From assembly GCA_041743655.1 (NCBI GenBank), contig JBGTMJ010000050.1, positions 1-7,160 of the forward strand: a stretch of DNA of 7,160 nt, written 5' to 3'. The translations under genes were made by a program, and so were the position numbers. The notes beneath the pieces are model-generated. The model was given only the letters and a program-made list of their open reading frames with translations, searched no databases and was not told the DNA's origin. Positions 1 to 5,657 of this stretch are shown piece by piece (position 1 is the stretch's first letter; each line of letters opens with the position of its first letter). Origin of the DNA: JARIHD01 sp041743655. GTDB taxonomy: Bacteria > Patescibacteriota > Saccharimonadia > Saccharimonadales > UBA4665.

Positions 1-5
1 ATCTG

Positions 6-125
6 GCACCAAACTGCATTTTGAGCGCCTTCGGGCGCTTTTCTGTTTAATTGGATAAGCTGGTTATAGGGGTAATTCACCGTAAATGCGAGCTTTTTGT
101 CGTTCAACTGCAAGTTAGAAAGTAG
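6..125. repeat. left arm of a perfect 120-bp inverted repeat
   Basis: The reverse complement of this stretch is identical, base for base, to 1583-1702. Identity stops abruptly on both sides: the outer neighbour is ATCTG here against GACCC (tRNA-Gly acceptor stem, read on the same strand sense) at the other arm, and the inner neighbours also differ. The arm contains, reading + strand, a tRNA-like 3' end (GCACCA), a GC-rich hairpin followed by T residues, and then the reversed last ~39 codons of the recombinase gene. Only five bases lie outside the arm before the window ends, so what precedes it is unknown. It could be a real duplication or a chimera at a contig end. Confidence 0.95.
6..125 (-). 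pseudogene. detached copy of the recombinase 3' end
   Basis: Read on the minus strand, this arm encodes the same C-terminal peptide as codons 470-509 of the recombinase at 176-1762, beginning with LLSNLQLNDKKLAF. No start codon or upstream recombinase sequence is attached: the match ends at 125, exactly where codon 470 begins in the full gene. It cannot be an expressed recombinase. It is a fragment left by duplication, inversion or a chimeric join, and it points towards the window edge. Confidence 0.6.
24..47 (+). terminator. factor-independent terminator, copy in left arm
   Basis: AGCGCC (24-29), loop TTCG and GGCGCT (34-39) form a stable tetraloop hairpin followed by TTTTCTGTTT. This is the inverted copy of the terminator behind tRNA-Gly at 1660-1684. 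It would stop + strand transcripts entering from the left, such as a tRNA ending in GCACCA just before it. It also shields the recombinase gene from read-through. Confidence 0.7.
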
Positions 126-154
126 TCGTAAAGCTTACCAAGACATCTTATACT
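126..154 (+). promoter_or_regulatory. possible recombinase promoter
   Basis: TATACT at 149-154 is a good -10 hexamer 21 bases before the start codon. At 17-bp spacing the -35 position (126-131, TCGTAA) is poor, so the promoter would be weak or activator-dependent. The -35 position begins one base inside the left repeat arm, so an inversion or exchange at that arm would change the upstream promoter context. Confidence 0.35.
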
Positions 155-175
155 TTATTAGTAAAGGACTATAAG

Positions 176-1762
176 ATGAAAACAACAAAAACTATTGAAC
201 CAAAAGTACTGCTCGTTGCAAGAGTGTCTGATGTTGAGCAACGCAAAGCTCTGCCAGCACAGAAAAAACGTTTACTTGAATATGCGAAGCGTTGTCGCTG
301 GGTTGAAAGACAAGACTTCAAGTACGTGGAGTTTGACGAAACCGCATTTAAAGAAAACCGAGTAACGTTTAAGGGACTGGTCATTGAACCGTTGCAAAGT
401 ACTGCTGGGCATTCAATCGTAGTATTTGACAAGATAGACAGGTTTAGCCGTGATTCTACTTCTGATGAACGTGCAGCACTGACAAAGCTGTTCAGACAAG
501 GTAAGATTGAAATGCACTTTCCTAGCGACAATCTGTTTATACATAAGGATTCCCCTGCACCTGACTTATTCCGTTTAGATATAGGTATTGCATTAGCTGG
601 CTACTACTCAAGCTCAATACGAGACAACGTTAAAAGACGCTTTGAACAGCTACTTGCAGACGGTGTATGGGTTCATCGTGCGCCCGTAGGCTACAAGAAC
701 GTGTTGATACAAACAGAAGTGTTATCTAAGCCTATTAAAGACATACATGAGGACACGGAGCGTTCACACTTTATCGTAAAAGCCTTTGAATTAAGAGCGC
801 AAGGTATGCCATACAGCCTAATTGCTAAAGAACTCGTCAATACGGGCTTCACGAGCCGTAAAACAGGTAAAGCCGACATAACAAAGGCTGGCGTAGAAAA
901 AGTCATTAACAACAAATTCTACTATGGTGTAATGGTTCAAAGTGGCAAGGAATATAAACATAAATATAAGCCGTTAATAGATAGGTCGCTGTTTAATAAA
1001 TGCCAGTTAGTCAAAGACGAACGCAAGTCTATGAAACGGAAGTGGGACAGCATGGACTTCGCACTAAAAGATGTAGTGAGTTGCGGTATATGTGGACGTG
1101 CAGTATCGCCTTTCAGGTCAAAGCAATGGGTATACCTAAATTGTGCAAACCCTACATGCCAAAATCCTAATACAGCAGAATCGTTAGTAATGGGGTCTAT
1201 TGAAGCTGTTATAAAGAAGCTCACTTTACCAGACCACCTAGTTAAAAAAGTAGCGCAGGAGCTAAAGGCTACGCATGACAGTCAACAAAAGCAGTACGCA
1301 GTATCTGTGAGTGAAACAAGACAGGAATATGACGCAGTAGATAAGAAGCTAAGTATGTGGTGGGAACGTCTTGTAGATGACCGTATAGCTCCTGATAAGT
1401 ATGATGAGGTCGTAAGCACACTGACAAAACGCCAAGAAGCCTTAAATGATAAGCTTGAAATTCTAACTAAGGGCAACAAAGACTTTTTACTAACTTGTTC
1501 GTATCTGTTAGACCTAGCAAATCGTGCAGCAGAACTATTCAAATGCGCTGATGATGGGCAACGTTCAAAGCTTCTTGGCTTCCTACTTTCTAACTTGCAG
1601 TTGAACGACAAAAAGCTCGCATTTACGGTGAATTACCCCTATAACCAGCTTATCCAATTAAACAGAAAAGCGCCCGAAGGCGCTCAAAATGCAGTTTGGT
1701 GCGGGTCAGGGGACTCTAACCCCTGGCCTCGTCCTTGGCAAGGACGCGCTCTAAACAACTGA
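176..1762 (+). CDS. large serine recombinase (site-specific integrase)
   Basis: This 528-residue protein has the layout of large serine recombinases, which cut and rejoin DNA through a serine-DNA covalent link to integrate, excise or invert DNA. The N-terminal resolvase domain (about 10-155) opens with VARVSDVEQ, where S18 is the likely nucleophile, and includes the arginine-bearing DRFSRD segment at 88-93. A recombinase domain follows (about 165-285), then a zinc ribbon with C303/C306 and C323/C328, a coiled coil (about 355-435), and a family-like C-terminal end (LNDKKLAFTVNYPYNQLI). AAAGGA lies 7 bases before the ATG. Residues from about 498 on look adventitious: they are translated from the tRNA-Gly terminator and, from codon 509, from the antisense strand of tRNA-Gly itself, which supplies the TGA stop. 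The gene is more AT-rich than its neighbours and is the only + strand gene, which fits acquisition by transfer. No cargo gene is visible. Family call is firm; biological target is inferred. Confidence 0.93.
   Translation: MKTTKTIEPKVLLVARVSDVEQRKALPAQKKRLLEYAKRCRWVERQDFKYVEFDETAFKENRVTFKGLVIEPLQSTAGHSIVVFDKIDRFSRDSTSDERAALTKLFRQGKIEMHFPSDNLFIHKDSPAPDLFRLDIGIALAGYYSSSIRDNVKRRFEQLLADGVWVHRAPVGYKNVLIQTEVLSKPIKDIHEDTERSHFIVKAFELRAQGMPYSLIAKELVNTGFTSRKTGKADITKAGVEKVINNKFYYGVMVQSGKEYKHKYKPLIDRSLFNKCQLVKDERKSMKRKWDSMDFALKDVVSCGICGRAVSPFRSKQWVYLNCANPTCQNPNTAESLVMGSIEAVIKKLTLPDHLVKKVAQELKATHDSQQKQYAVSVSETRQEYDAVDKKLSMWWERLVDDRIAPDKYDEVVSTLTKRQEALNDKLEILTKGNKDFLLTCSYLLDLANRAAELFKCADDGQRSKLLGFLLSNLQLNDKKLAFTVNYPYNQLIQLNRKAPEGAQNAVWCGSGDSNPWPRPWQGRALNN
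1583..1702. repeat. right arm of the 120-bp inverted repeat
   Basis: This is the inverted partner of 6-125, with no mismatch over 120 bp. It begins exactly at recombinase codon 470. It runs through the C-terminal codons and the tRNA-Gly terminator hairpin, and ends inside the tRNA-Gly acceptor stem, just past the encoded CCA and discriminator A. The arms enclose 1457 bp holding the recombinase promoter and codons 1-469. Confidence 0.95.
1660..1684 (-). terminator. terminator of tRNA-Gly
   Basis: On the minus strand AGCGCC-TTCG-GGCGCT is followed by TTTTCTGTTT, starting 12 bases after the tRNA CCA. The hairpin lies inside the 3' part of the recombinase reading frame on the other strand. If the recombinase gene is an insertion, this terminator probably arrived with it and replaced the tRNA's original one. 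Confidence 0.8.
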
Positions 1763-1773
1763 GCTAGACCCGC
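1697..1773 (-). tRNA. tRNA-Gly(GCC) with encoded CCA
   Basis: Reading the minus strand gives acceptor GCGGGTC/GACCCGC, D stem GCTC/GAGC, anticodon stem CGTCC/GGACG with loop TTGCCAA (anticodon GCC), T stem AGGGG/CCCCT, discriminator A at 1700 and CCA at 1699-1697. All four stems are fully Watson-Crick paired. The D loop (AGTTGTTTA) has U where G19 is nearly universal. The T loop (TTAGAGT) has A where C56 is nearly universal. These two positions normally pair with each other, so the change looks compensatory. The + strand of this gene is read through by the recombinase frame, and the 3' end lies in the inverted repeat. A promoter at 1790-1818 is well placed. The gene is probably functional because stems and promoter are intact. 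Confidence 0.93.
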
Positions 1774-1789
1774 AAATAATTACCTGACT

Positions 1790-1818
1790 AGAATACCTGA
1801 TACAGCTTGTATTTTCAA
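1790..1818 (-). promoter_or_regulatory. promoter of tRNA-Gly
   Basis: TTGAAA (1818-1813) and TATTCT (1795-1790) are separated by 17 bp on the minus strand. Transcription would start near 1783, about 10 bases before the mature 5' end of tRNA-Gly. The terminator behind tRNA-Phe lies just upstream, so tRNA-Gly is likely its own transcription unit. Confidence 0.7.
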
Positions 1819-1829
1819 GAGGTGGGAAC

Positions 1830-1867
1830 AAGAAAAATGCCAGCTTTCAAAGGCTGGCATTTTTCTT
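1830..1867 (-). terminator. terminator of tRNA-Phe, near-symmetric
   Basis: A 15-bp perfect stem (AAGAAAAATGCCAGC, 1830-1844, with its complement at 1853-1867) surrounds an 8-base loop. The A-rich and T-rich stem ends let it work in both directions. On the minus strand it starts at the last base of the tRNA-Phe CCA. On the + strand it could stop transcripts running out of the recombinase gene. Confidence 0.85.
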
Positions 1868-1942
1868 GGTGGCTCCTCCCAGACTCGAACTGGGGACACA
1901 AGGCTCTTCAAGCCTCTGCTCTACCAACTGAGCTAAAGAGCC
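1867..1942 (-). tRNA. tRNA-Phe(GAA) with encoded CCA
   Basis: The minus strand gives acceptor GGCTCTT/AGGAGCC with one G-U pair, D stem GCTC/GAGC with the normal GG in the loop, anticodon stem GAGGC/GCCTT with loop TTGAAGA (anticodon GAA), T stem CCCAG/CTGGG and standard T loop TTCGAGT, discriminator A at 1870 and CCA at 1869-1867. It is entirely canonical, which makes the elbow changes of the neighbouring tRNA-Gly stand out. It decodes UUU/UUC. Confidence 0.96.
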
Positions 1943-1956
1943 GCGTAACAGCGCTT

Positions 1957-1985
1957 ATTGTAAGCTACTTAATTCTGTTAGGCAA
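1957..1985 (-). promoter_or_regulatory. promoter of tRNA-Phe
   Basis: TTGCCT (1985-1980) and TACAAT (1962-1957) have 17-bp spacing on the minus strand, which puts the start near 1950, about 8 bases before the tRNA 5' end. I see no clear terminator between the slipin stop codon and this promoter, so some read-through from the upstream gene is possible. Confidence 0.6.
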
Positions 1986-2024
1986 GATTAGATCAGCAGT
2001 CAAAACCCATATACGTAGCCTCCG

Positions 2025-2780
2025 TTATTTAACAATATTCTTGACAACGTGAACCAGGTCGGCTGGTAGTACAAATAGTGTCTTCTGTGACGGCTCAACG
2101 GCAATTTTCTCTAAGGTCTGAAGCGTGCGGATTCCCATACCACCCGGCACGGATGCGAGCATTTGGGCAGCTTCGGCTACTTCCTTGGCGGCGGCCTTTT
2201 CGGCAGAGGCGGTTATAATAACTGCCCGGCGTTCCCGTTCGGCTTCGGCCTGCTTGGCCATGGCACGTTTCATGTCCTGTGGTAGTTCAATGTTCTGGAT
2301 CTTTACGTTCTCGACATCTATTCCCCATTTATCGGTCTCGGAATCAACAATCAGCTTAATCTCCTGGCTAATCTGGTCACGCTGGCTGAGCAAGCTATCC
2401 ATTTCTACGTTACCGACCACATCCCGCAGTGCGGCCTGGGCAAATTGCGACGTTGCATACACATAATTATTGGTTTCCAGTATCGCTTTGGCAGCATCAA
2501 CAACCCGGAAGTAGACTACCGCATCAACTTTGATGGTAACGTTATCCCGGGTAATAACCTCCTGGCTTGGCACATCTATCGGCGTGGAGCGTACATCCAC
2601 TTTAGTCAATTTCTGGAAAATCGGTACCACAATCCTAAGCCCTGGCGTACGTATACCTGTAAAACGGCCAAGTGTTAACACAACCCCCCGCTCATACTGG
2701 TTGATAACTTTTATGCCCGCCAGCACAAAAATGGCAGCCACAAATAATAAGAATGTTCCAAATCCCCCTAAAGCTTCCAT
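2025..2780 (-). CDS. slipin (stomatin/band 7, SPFH family) membrane protein
   Basis: This 251-residue protein is a typical bacterial slipin. These proteins oligomerise on the inner face of the cytoplasmic membrane and are thought to organise membrane microdomains or regulate membrane proteases. An N-terminal hydrophobic hairpin or single segment (about 7-26) is followed by the SPFH domain (about 28-185) with NQYERGVVLTLGRF, VPSQEVITRDNVTIKVDAVVYFRV and WGIDVENVKIQNIELP. Then comes a charged, alanine-rich coiled coil (about 170-208) that begins QAEAERERRA, and a short C-terminal segment ending in LPADLVHVVKNIVK. AGAGG lies 9 bases before the ATG. The NfeD-type partner often found beside slipins is absent on both sides. 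The family call is secure; the physiological role is not known from this context. Confidence 0.93.
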   Translation of the reverse strand: MEALGGFGTFLLFVAAIFVLAGIKVINQYERGVVLTLGRFTGIRTPGLRIVVPIFQKLTKVDVRSTPIDVPSQEVITRDNVTIKVDAVVYFRVVDAAKAILETNNYVYATSQFAQAALRDVVGNVEMDSLLSQRDQISQEIKLIVDSETDKWGIDVENVKIQNIELPQDMKRAMAKQAEAERERRAVIITASAEKAAAKEVAEAAQMLASVPGGMGIRTLQTLEKIAVEPSQKTLFVLPADLVHVVKNIVK

Positions 2781-2806
2781 AGTATCTAACCTCTTTTAGT
2801 AATTTC

Positions 2807-2835
2807 AGTATAGCCCGTTGGCCATAGGTTTACCA
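2807..2835 (-). promoter_or_regulatory. possible slipin promoter
   Basis: TATACT (2812-2807) lies about 26 bases upstream of the slipin ATG on the minus strand. The -35 position at 17-bp spacing (TGGTAA) is weak. A bulged inverted repeat, GTTGGCATA with TATGGCCAAC, lies around and upstream of the -35. It has no T tract, so it is not a convincing terminator for the glycosidase. Confidence 0.35.
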
Positions 2836-2860
2836 GTATGCCAACCTTTGGTCGCGGCCA

Positions 2861-4165
2861 CTATTTGGCTACAGGTCCACCGAATGGTGTTTTGCCATCG
2901 ATAAATTCCTGACAAAAACGTTCAAAGACAGCATTCGTCCAACCGAAACCAGTTTGGGCCGGGTATAGGCCCTTTTCTGGTGGTTTATCAGGGGCAGCCA
3001 CATTATATTTTTCTAGGAATACATTATGTTCATTAAACCAATACAAGTTGGTACGCAGCCACTTCATAGCTATACGGCGGGCGTCCTGATGATAACCGTA
3101 ACGCTGCAAACCTTTCACGACTACAAAATGAAGTGGTGCCCAACCGTTCGGATACGCCCACTGCTTGGGCATAGACCCAGGCACATACTGGCCAAGTGGC
3201 AAACTATCAGTAGTTGCCAGACCTCCTTTTTGCTCAAAGCGGCGCAAAGCTTTTACCATCTCCTGGGCCTGGCGGCCATCAACCATACCAGCCCACATCG
3301 TGTAATATGAAGCAAGCGAAGAAACATTACCCCGTTTTTCCTTAACGTAATTGTAGTCATAAAATACACCACGGCCTTGGTCCCACATAAGATTATTCAT
3401 CTTTTCTTTACGGTTTGCGGCTTGCTGTTCCCATGTAGCGGCTTCGTGCTTATCGTTAAAGATATGTGCAGCCTGGGCAAAATCTATCTCGTACTTGTAG
3501 AGCAACGCGTTCAAGTCAACCGGCAAATAATTAAGGGCCTTACGTCCAAAACGAGGAGTCATATCCCAGCCGCTTTCCGTCTCTGCAATATCATTCAGGT
3601 AATTAAAATCATAATAGCGGCTTAGGCCCTGATATACCTGGCGGGCGTTCGGTTTACGGGTACCCATCCAAACTGTCTCATACTCCTGCTTGGCAATCTG
3701 CATTGACTCTCTCAGCCACGAATCACTCAGTTTGTAAGCATTGTACAGGTCAAAGATAAAACTGGTCAGAAACGGCGGCTGCGACCGACTGGTCATATAT
3801 GTTTGCGACGAATTAGGGATGATCTTGTAACGTTTAAAGATATAAAACAAATCTTCCAGAATGCCTTTGTTCAACTCCTTGTGCTGCTCATCGAGCAAAC
3901 CCTGCACCATAAAATAGCTATCCCAGTAAAACAATTCATCATAGTCGAACTCGTGGCCCTCAGCATAGGAAGGTACCAGGTAAGGTTTAGGCACACCGAT
4001 AAGACTGCCCTCATCCTTCGGATGGTAACGTTCTAGTTTAGTCCAATATGTCCGGATATAATCCCGGGCAATTTGTACTTCTTCGGCGTTTAAGTCCCTT
4101 CCCTTGCGTAGGGAGAAAAGTCTTACTGGTCCACTATTCGCGATAAGTTTAGCTCTATCTAACAT
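2861..4165 (-). CDS. trehalase-like glycoside hydrolase (GH37 family)
   Basis: This 434-residue cytoplasmic protein (no signal peptide) has the (alpha/alpha)6-barrel motifs of GH37 trehalases, which split trehalose into two glucoses. Seen in order: DELFYWDSYF (76-85), IPNSSQTYMTSRSQPPF (116-132), ESGWDMTPRF (197-206), PVDLNALLY (215-223), QWAYPNGWAP (335-344), LEKYN (384-388) and QTGFGWTNAVF (404-414). By recalled alignment with E. coli TreA, D201 would be the catalytic acid and E385 the base, both present. Several substrate-side positions differ: QWD is QWA, the GGRF part of signature 1 is missing, and the glycine-rich GGGGEY lid is PPEKGLY. It is also shorter than the usual 500-560 residues. 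The substrate may therefore not be plain trehalose. The start codon lies 68 bp after the helicase stop with only a weak ribosome site (AGG 11 bases upstream), so cotranscription with the helicase is plausible. Confidence 0.85.
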   Translation of the reverse strand: MLDRAKLIANSGPVRLFSLRKGRDLNAEEVQIARDYIRTYWTKLERYHPKDEGSLIGVPKPYLVPSYAEGHEFDYDELFYWDSYFMVQGLLDEQHKELNKGILEDLFYIFKRYKIIPNSSQTYMTSRSQPPFLTSFIFDLYNAYKLSDSWLRESMQIAKQEYETVWMGTRKPNARQVYQGLSRYYDFNYLNDIAETESGWDMTPRFGRKALNYLPVDLNALLYKYEIDFAQAAHIFNDKHEAATWEQQAANRKEKMNNLMWDQGRGVFYDYNYVKEKRGNVSSLASYYTMWAGMVDGRQAQEMVKALRRFEQKGGLATTDSLPLGQYVPGSMPKQWAYPNGWAPLHFVVVKGLQRYGYHQDARRIAMKWLRTNLYWFNEHNVFLEKYNVAAPDKPPEKGLYPAQTGFGWTNAVFERFCQEFIDGKTPFGGPVAK

Positions 4166-4174
4166 CTTATACTT

Positions 4175-4203
4175 AGCCTATGCCACCTATTGAGGAGCGT
4201 CAA
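4175..4203 (-). promoter_or_regulatory. weak candidate promoter before the glycosidase
   Basis: TTGACG (4203-4198) is a good -35 hexamer on the minus strand, but the 17-bp-spaced -10 (TAGGCT, 4180-4175) is poor. If used, transcription would begin almost at the start codon and give a nearly leaderless message. Read-through from the helicase gene is an equally good explanation. Confidence 0.25.
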
Positions 4204-4233
4204 GGACTAAGGATAATAATGTCTAGGGCTTTT

Positions 4234-5460
4234 TTATTCAGTCACAAAGGTCAGGGCGTAGCCTGTGCGGCCAGCGCGACCAGCGCGACCGATACGATGG
4301 ACGTAATCCTGATAGCTCTGGGGAGTCGAATAGTTGATAACATGCGTTATATCAACGACGTCAATACCACGGGCAGCCACATCGGTAGCTACCAGTATGT
4401 TGACTTCATTCTTTTTAAAGCGGGCAAGCGCACGCTGGCGTTGGCCCTGGCTTTTACCCCCATGGATAGCGTCCGCTTTGAAGCCGCGGGCAAGCAGTTC
4501 CTGGCTCAAGCGTTCTACACTGCGCTGGGTATCATCAAATATGATAGCTTTTGCTACCTCTTCTTTGTTAAGTACCCCGTGCAACTGTTCTATCTTATCG
4601 CTAGTAGTGTAATAACACACGATATCCTGGTGGACGCTGTCACTGGTATTGCCCGTCTTAACCGAAACCGTTACTGGGTTGTTCGAGAAGGTACCAATCA
4701 AGTCTTTGACTTTGTTATCAAGCGTAGCTGAAAAGAAGAACGACTGGCGGTCCTGGTTTAGCTCGCCTAATATGGTACGGACGTCATTTACAAAGCCCAT
4801 GTCCAGCATGCGGTCAACTTCGTCCAGAACTACCATATTGAAACCACCCAAATCCAGAGAGCCGCGTTGCATGTGATCCATAATACGCCCAGGCGTACCA
4901 ATAACAATTTGCGGATTCATCTTAAGATCACGCAGTTGGGGGCTCATTGCTGAACCACCGGTAAGCACTGTTCCAAAAAGACCACTCTTCTTACCGATAG
5001 CCCTGAACTCAACTTCGATTTGCTGGGCAAGCTCGCGGGTAGGTGCCACAATAAGCGCCTTTGCTGTTTTGTCCGTCATTAAACGTTGCAATATAGGAAT
5101 AGCGAAAGCTATCGTTTTGCCAGTGCCAGTGTTAGCAAGACCAATAATATCCTGCCCTTGCAGACCAATAGGAATAGCCTGGTCCTGAATAGGGGAAGGT
5201 GCCGTAAAACCCTTAGTTATGATATTAGCCTTCAACGTTTCGTGCATGACAAAGTCGTCAAAGGTGTTTACTGGCTCGTAAACATCTTCCTCGACAGGCT
5301 TGGCAGCTTTTATGAAACGTGATGGGTGAATGTATTCTTTTTTAGGGCCCTTGCTGTTGTTATAGCGAGCAGGGCGTCCACCGCCAAATGAGCGTGTAGA
5401 GGTTGACCTATAGGAGTTGCCCGCAGATGACCTACGGGGTGTGCGTACTGAAAAAGACAT
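4234..5460 (-). CDS. DEAD-box family ATP-dependent RNA helicase (DEVD variant)
   Basis: All family motifs are present in this 408-residue protein: Q motif (F67 ... GFTAPSPIQDQAIP, 84-97), motif I ANTGTGKT (109-116), Ia PTREL (140-144), GG (168-169), Ib TPGR (189-192), motif II DEVD (213-216), III SAT (244-246), V ATDVAARGID (358-367) and VI HRIGRAGRAGRTG (388-400). Such enzymes unwind short RNA duplexes in ribosome assembly or mRNA decay. Motif II has V in place of A, a tolerated variant. Residues 1-45 form a basic Ser/Arg/Gly-rich disordered extension likely to contact RNA. The protein ends just after motif VI, without the basic C-terminal tail of RhlE, CsdA or DbpA, so I give no gene symbol. 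AAGGA lies 9 bases before the ATG, and a strong promoter lies about 100 bp upstream. Confidence 0.95.
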   Translation of the reverse strand: MSFSVRTPRRSSAGNSYRSTSTRSFGGGRPARYNNSKGPKKEYIHPSRFIKAAKPVEEDVYEPVNTFDDFVMHETLKANIITKGFTAPSPIQDQAIPIGLQGQDIIGLANTGTGKTIAFAIPILQRLMTDKTAKALIVAPTRELAQQIEVEFRAIGKKSGLFGTVLTGGSAMSPQLRDLKMNPQIVIGTPGRIMDHMQRGSLDLGGFNMVVLDEVDRMLDMGFVNDVRTILGELNQDRQSFFFSATLDNKVKDLIGTFSNNPVTVSVKTGNTSDSVHQDIVCYYTTSDKIEQLHGVLNKEEVAKAIIFDDTQRSVERLSQELLARGFKADAIHGGKSQGQRQRALARFKKNEVNILVATDVAARGIDVVDITHVINYSTPQSYQDYVHRIGRAGRAGRTGYALTFVTE

Positions 5461-5561
5461 AAAAATAAATCCTTTATTGTTTAGTTATTACTTCGATTGC
5501 CAACTAATGAAATCGAGTAACTTGACCAAACAAACCCGGATTCATTAAAAACAATGCCTAT

Positions 5562-5590
5562 ATAATAGCACGGTATCCGTTTGCGGTCAA
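5562..5590 (-). promoter_or_regulatory. strong sigma70-like promoter of the helicase
   Basis: TTGACC (5590-5585) and TATTAT (5567-5562) have exactly 17-bp spacing on the minus strand. Transcription would start near 5555, giving a leader of about 95 bases. That leader can form a small hairpin (TCGATT/AATCGA) upstream of the AAGGA ribosome site. An interrupted palindrome, CGGTC (5584-5588) with GACCG (5601-5605), overlaps the -35 box and could be an operator. The rest of the 5461-5657 gap holds no gene or clear T-tract terminator. Confidence 0.7.
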
Positions 5591-5657
5591 TGTTATCCTA
5601 GACCGGCTTTACTCAATCCAGTTTGCACACGCTTTGACATGTAGCAGACTAGGCGAA

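Noticed and set aside
1669..1684. Hairpin as a + strand terminator for the recombinase
   Set aside because: On the + strand the stem is followed by CAAAATGC, without T residues. It works only on the minus strand, behind tRNA-Gly.
1760..1762. UGA as a glycine codon (recoding known in Gracilibacteria and Absconditabacteria)
   Set aside because: No gene here has an internal TGA. TGA occurs only at the ends of the recombinase frame and the 174-residue protein, and the tRNA-Gly anticodon is GCC, not UCA.
1807..2052. Open frame of 81 codons on the + strand
   Set aside because: It runs antisense through the terminator and the whole tRNA-Phe gene, and its PDSNWGHKALQASALPTELKS segment is the usual false translation of a tRNA. 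No ribosome site.
2838..2860. Terminator after the glycosidase gene
   Set aside because: The nearby inverted repeat is bulged and lacks a T tract, so I do not call a terminator between the glycosidase and the slipin.
4265..4295. Short tandem repeat GCGCGACCA/GCGCGACCG
   Set aside because: It is the coding sequence of the repeated RAGRAGR residues in helicase motif VI, explained by the protein.
4180..4731. Open frame of 183 codons on the + strand
   Set aside because: It mirrors the 3' part of the helicase gene, whose motifs III-VI are all on the minus strand. The frame has no domain-like pattern and no own context.
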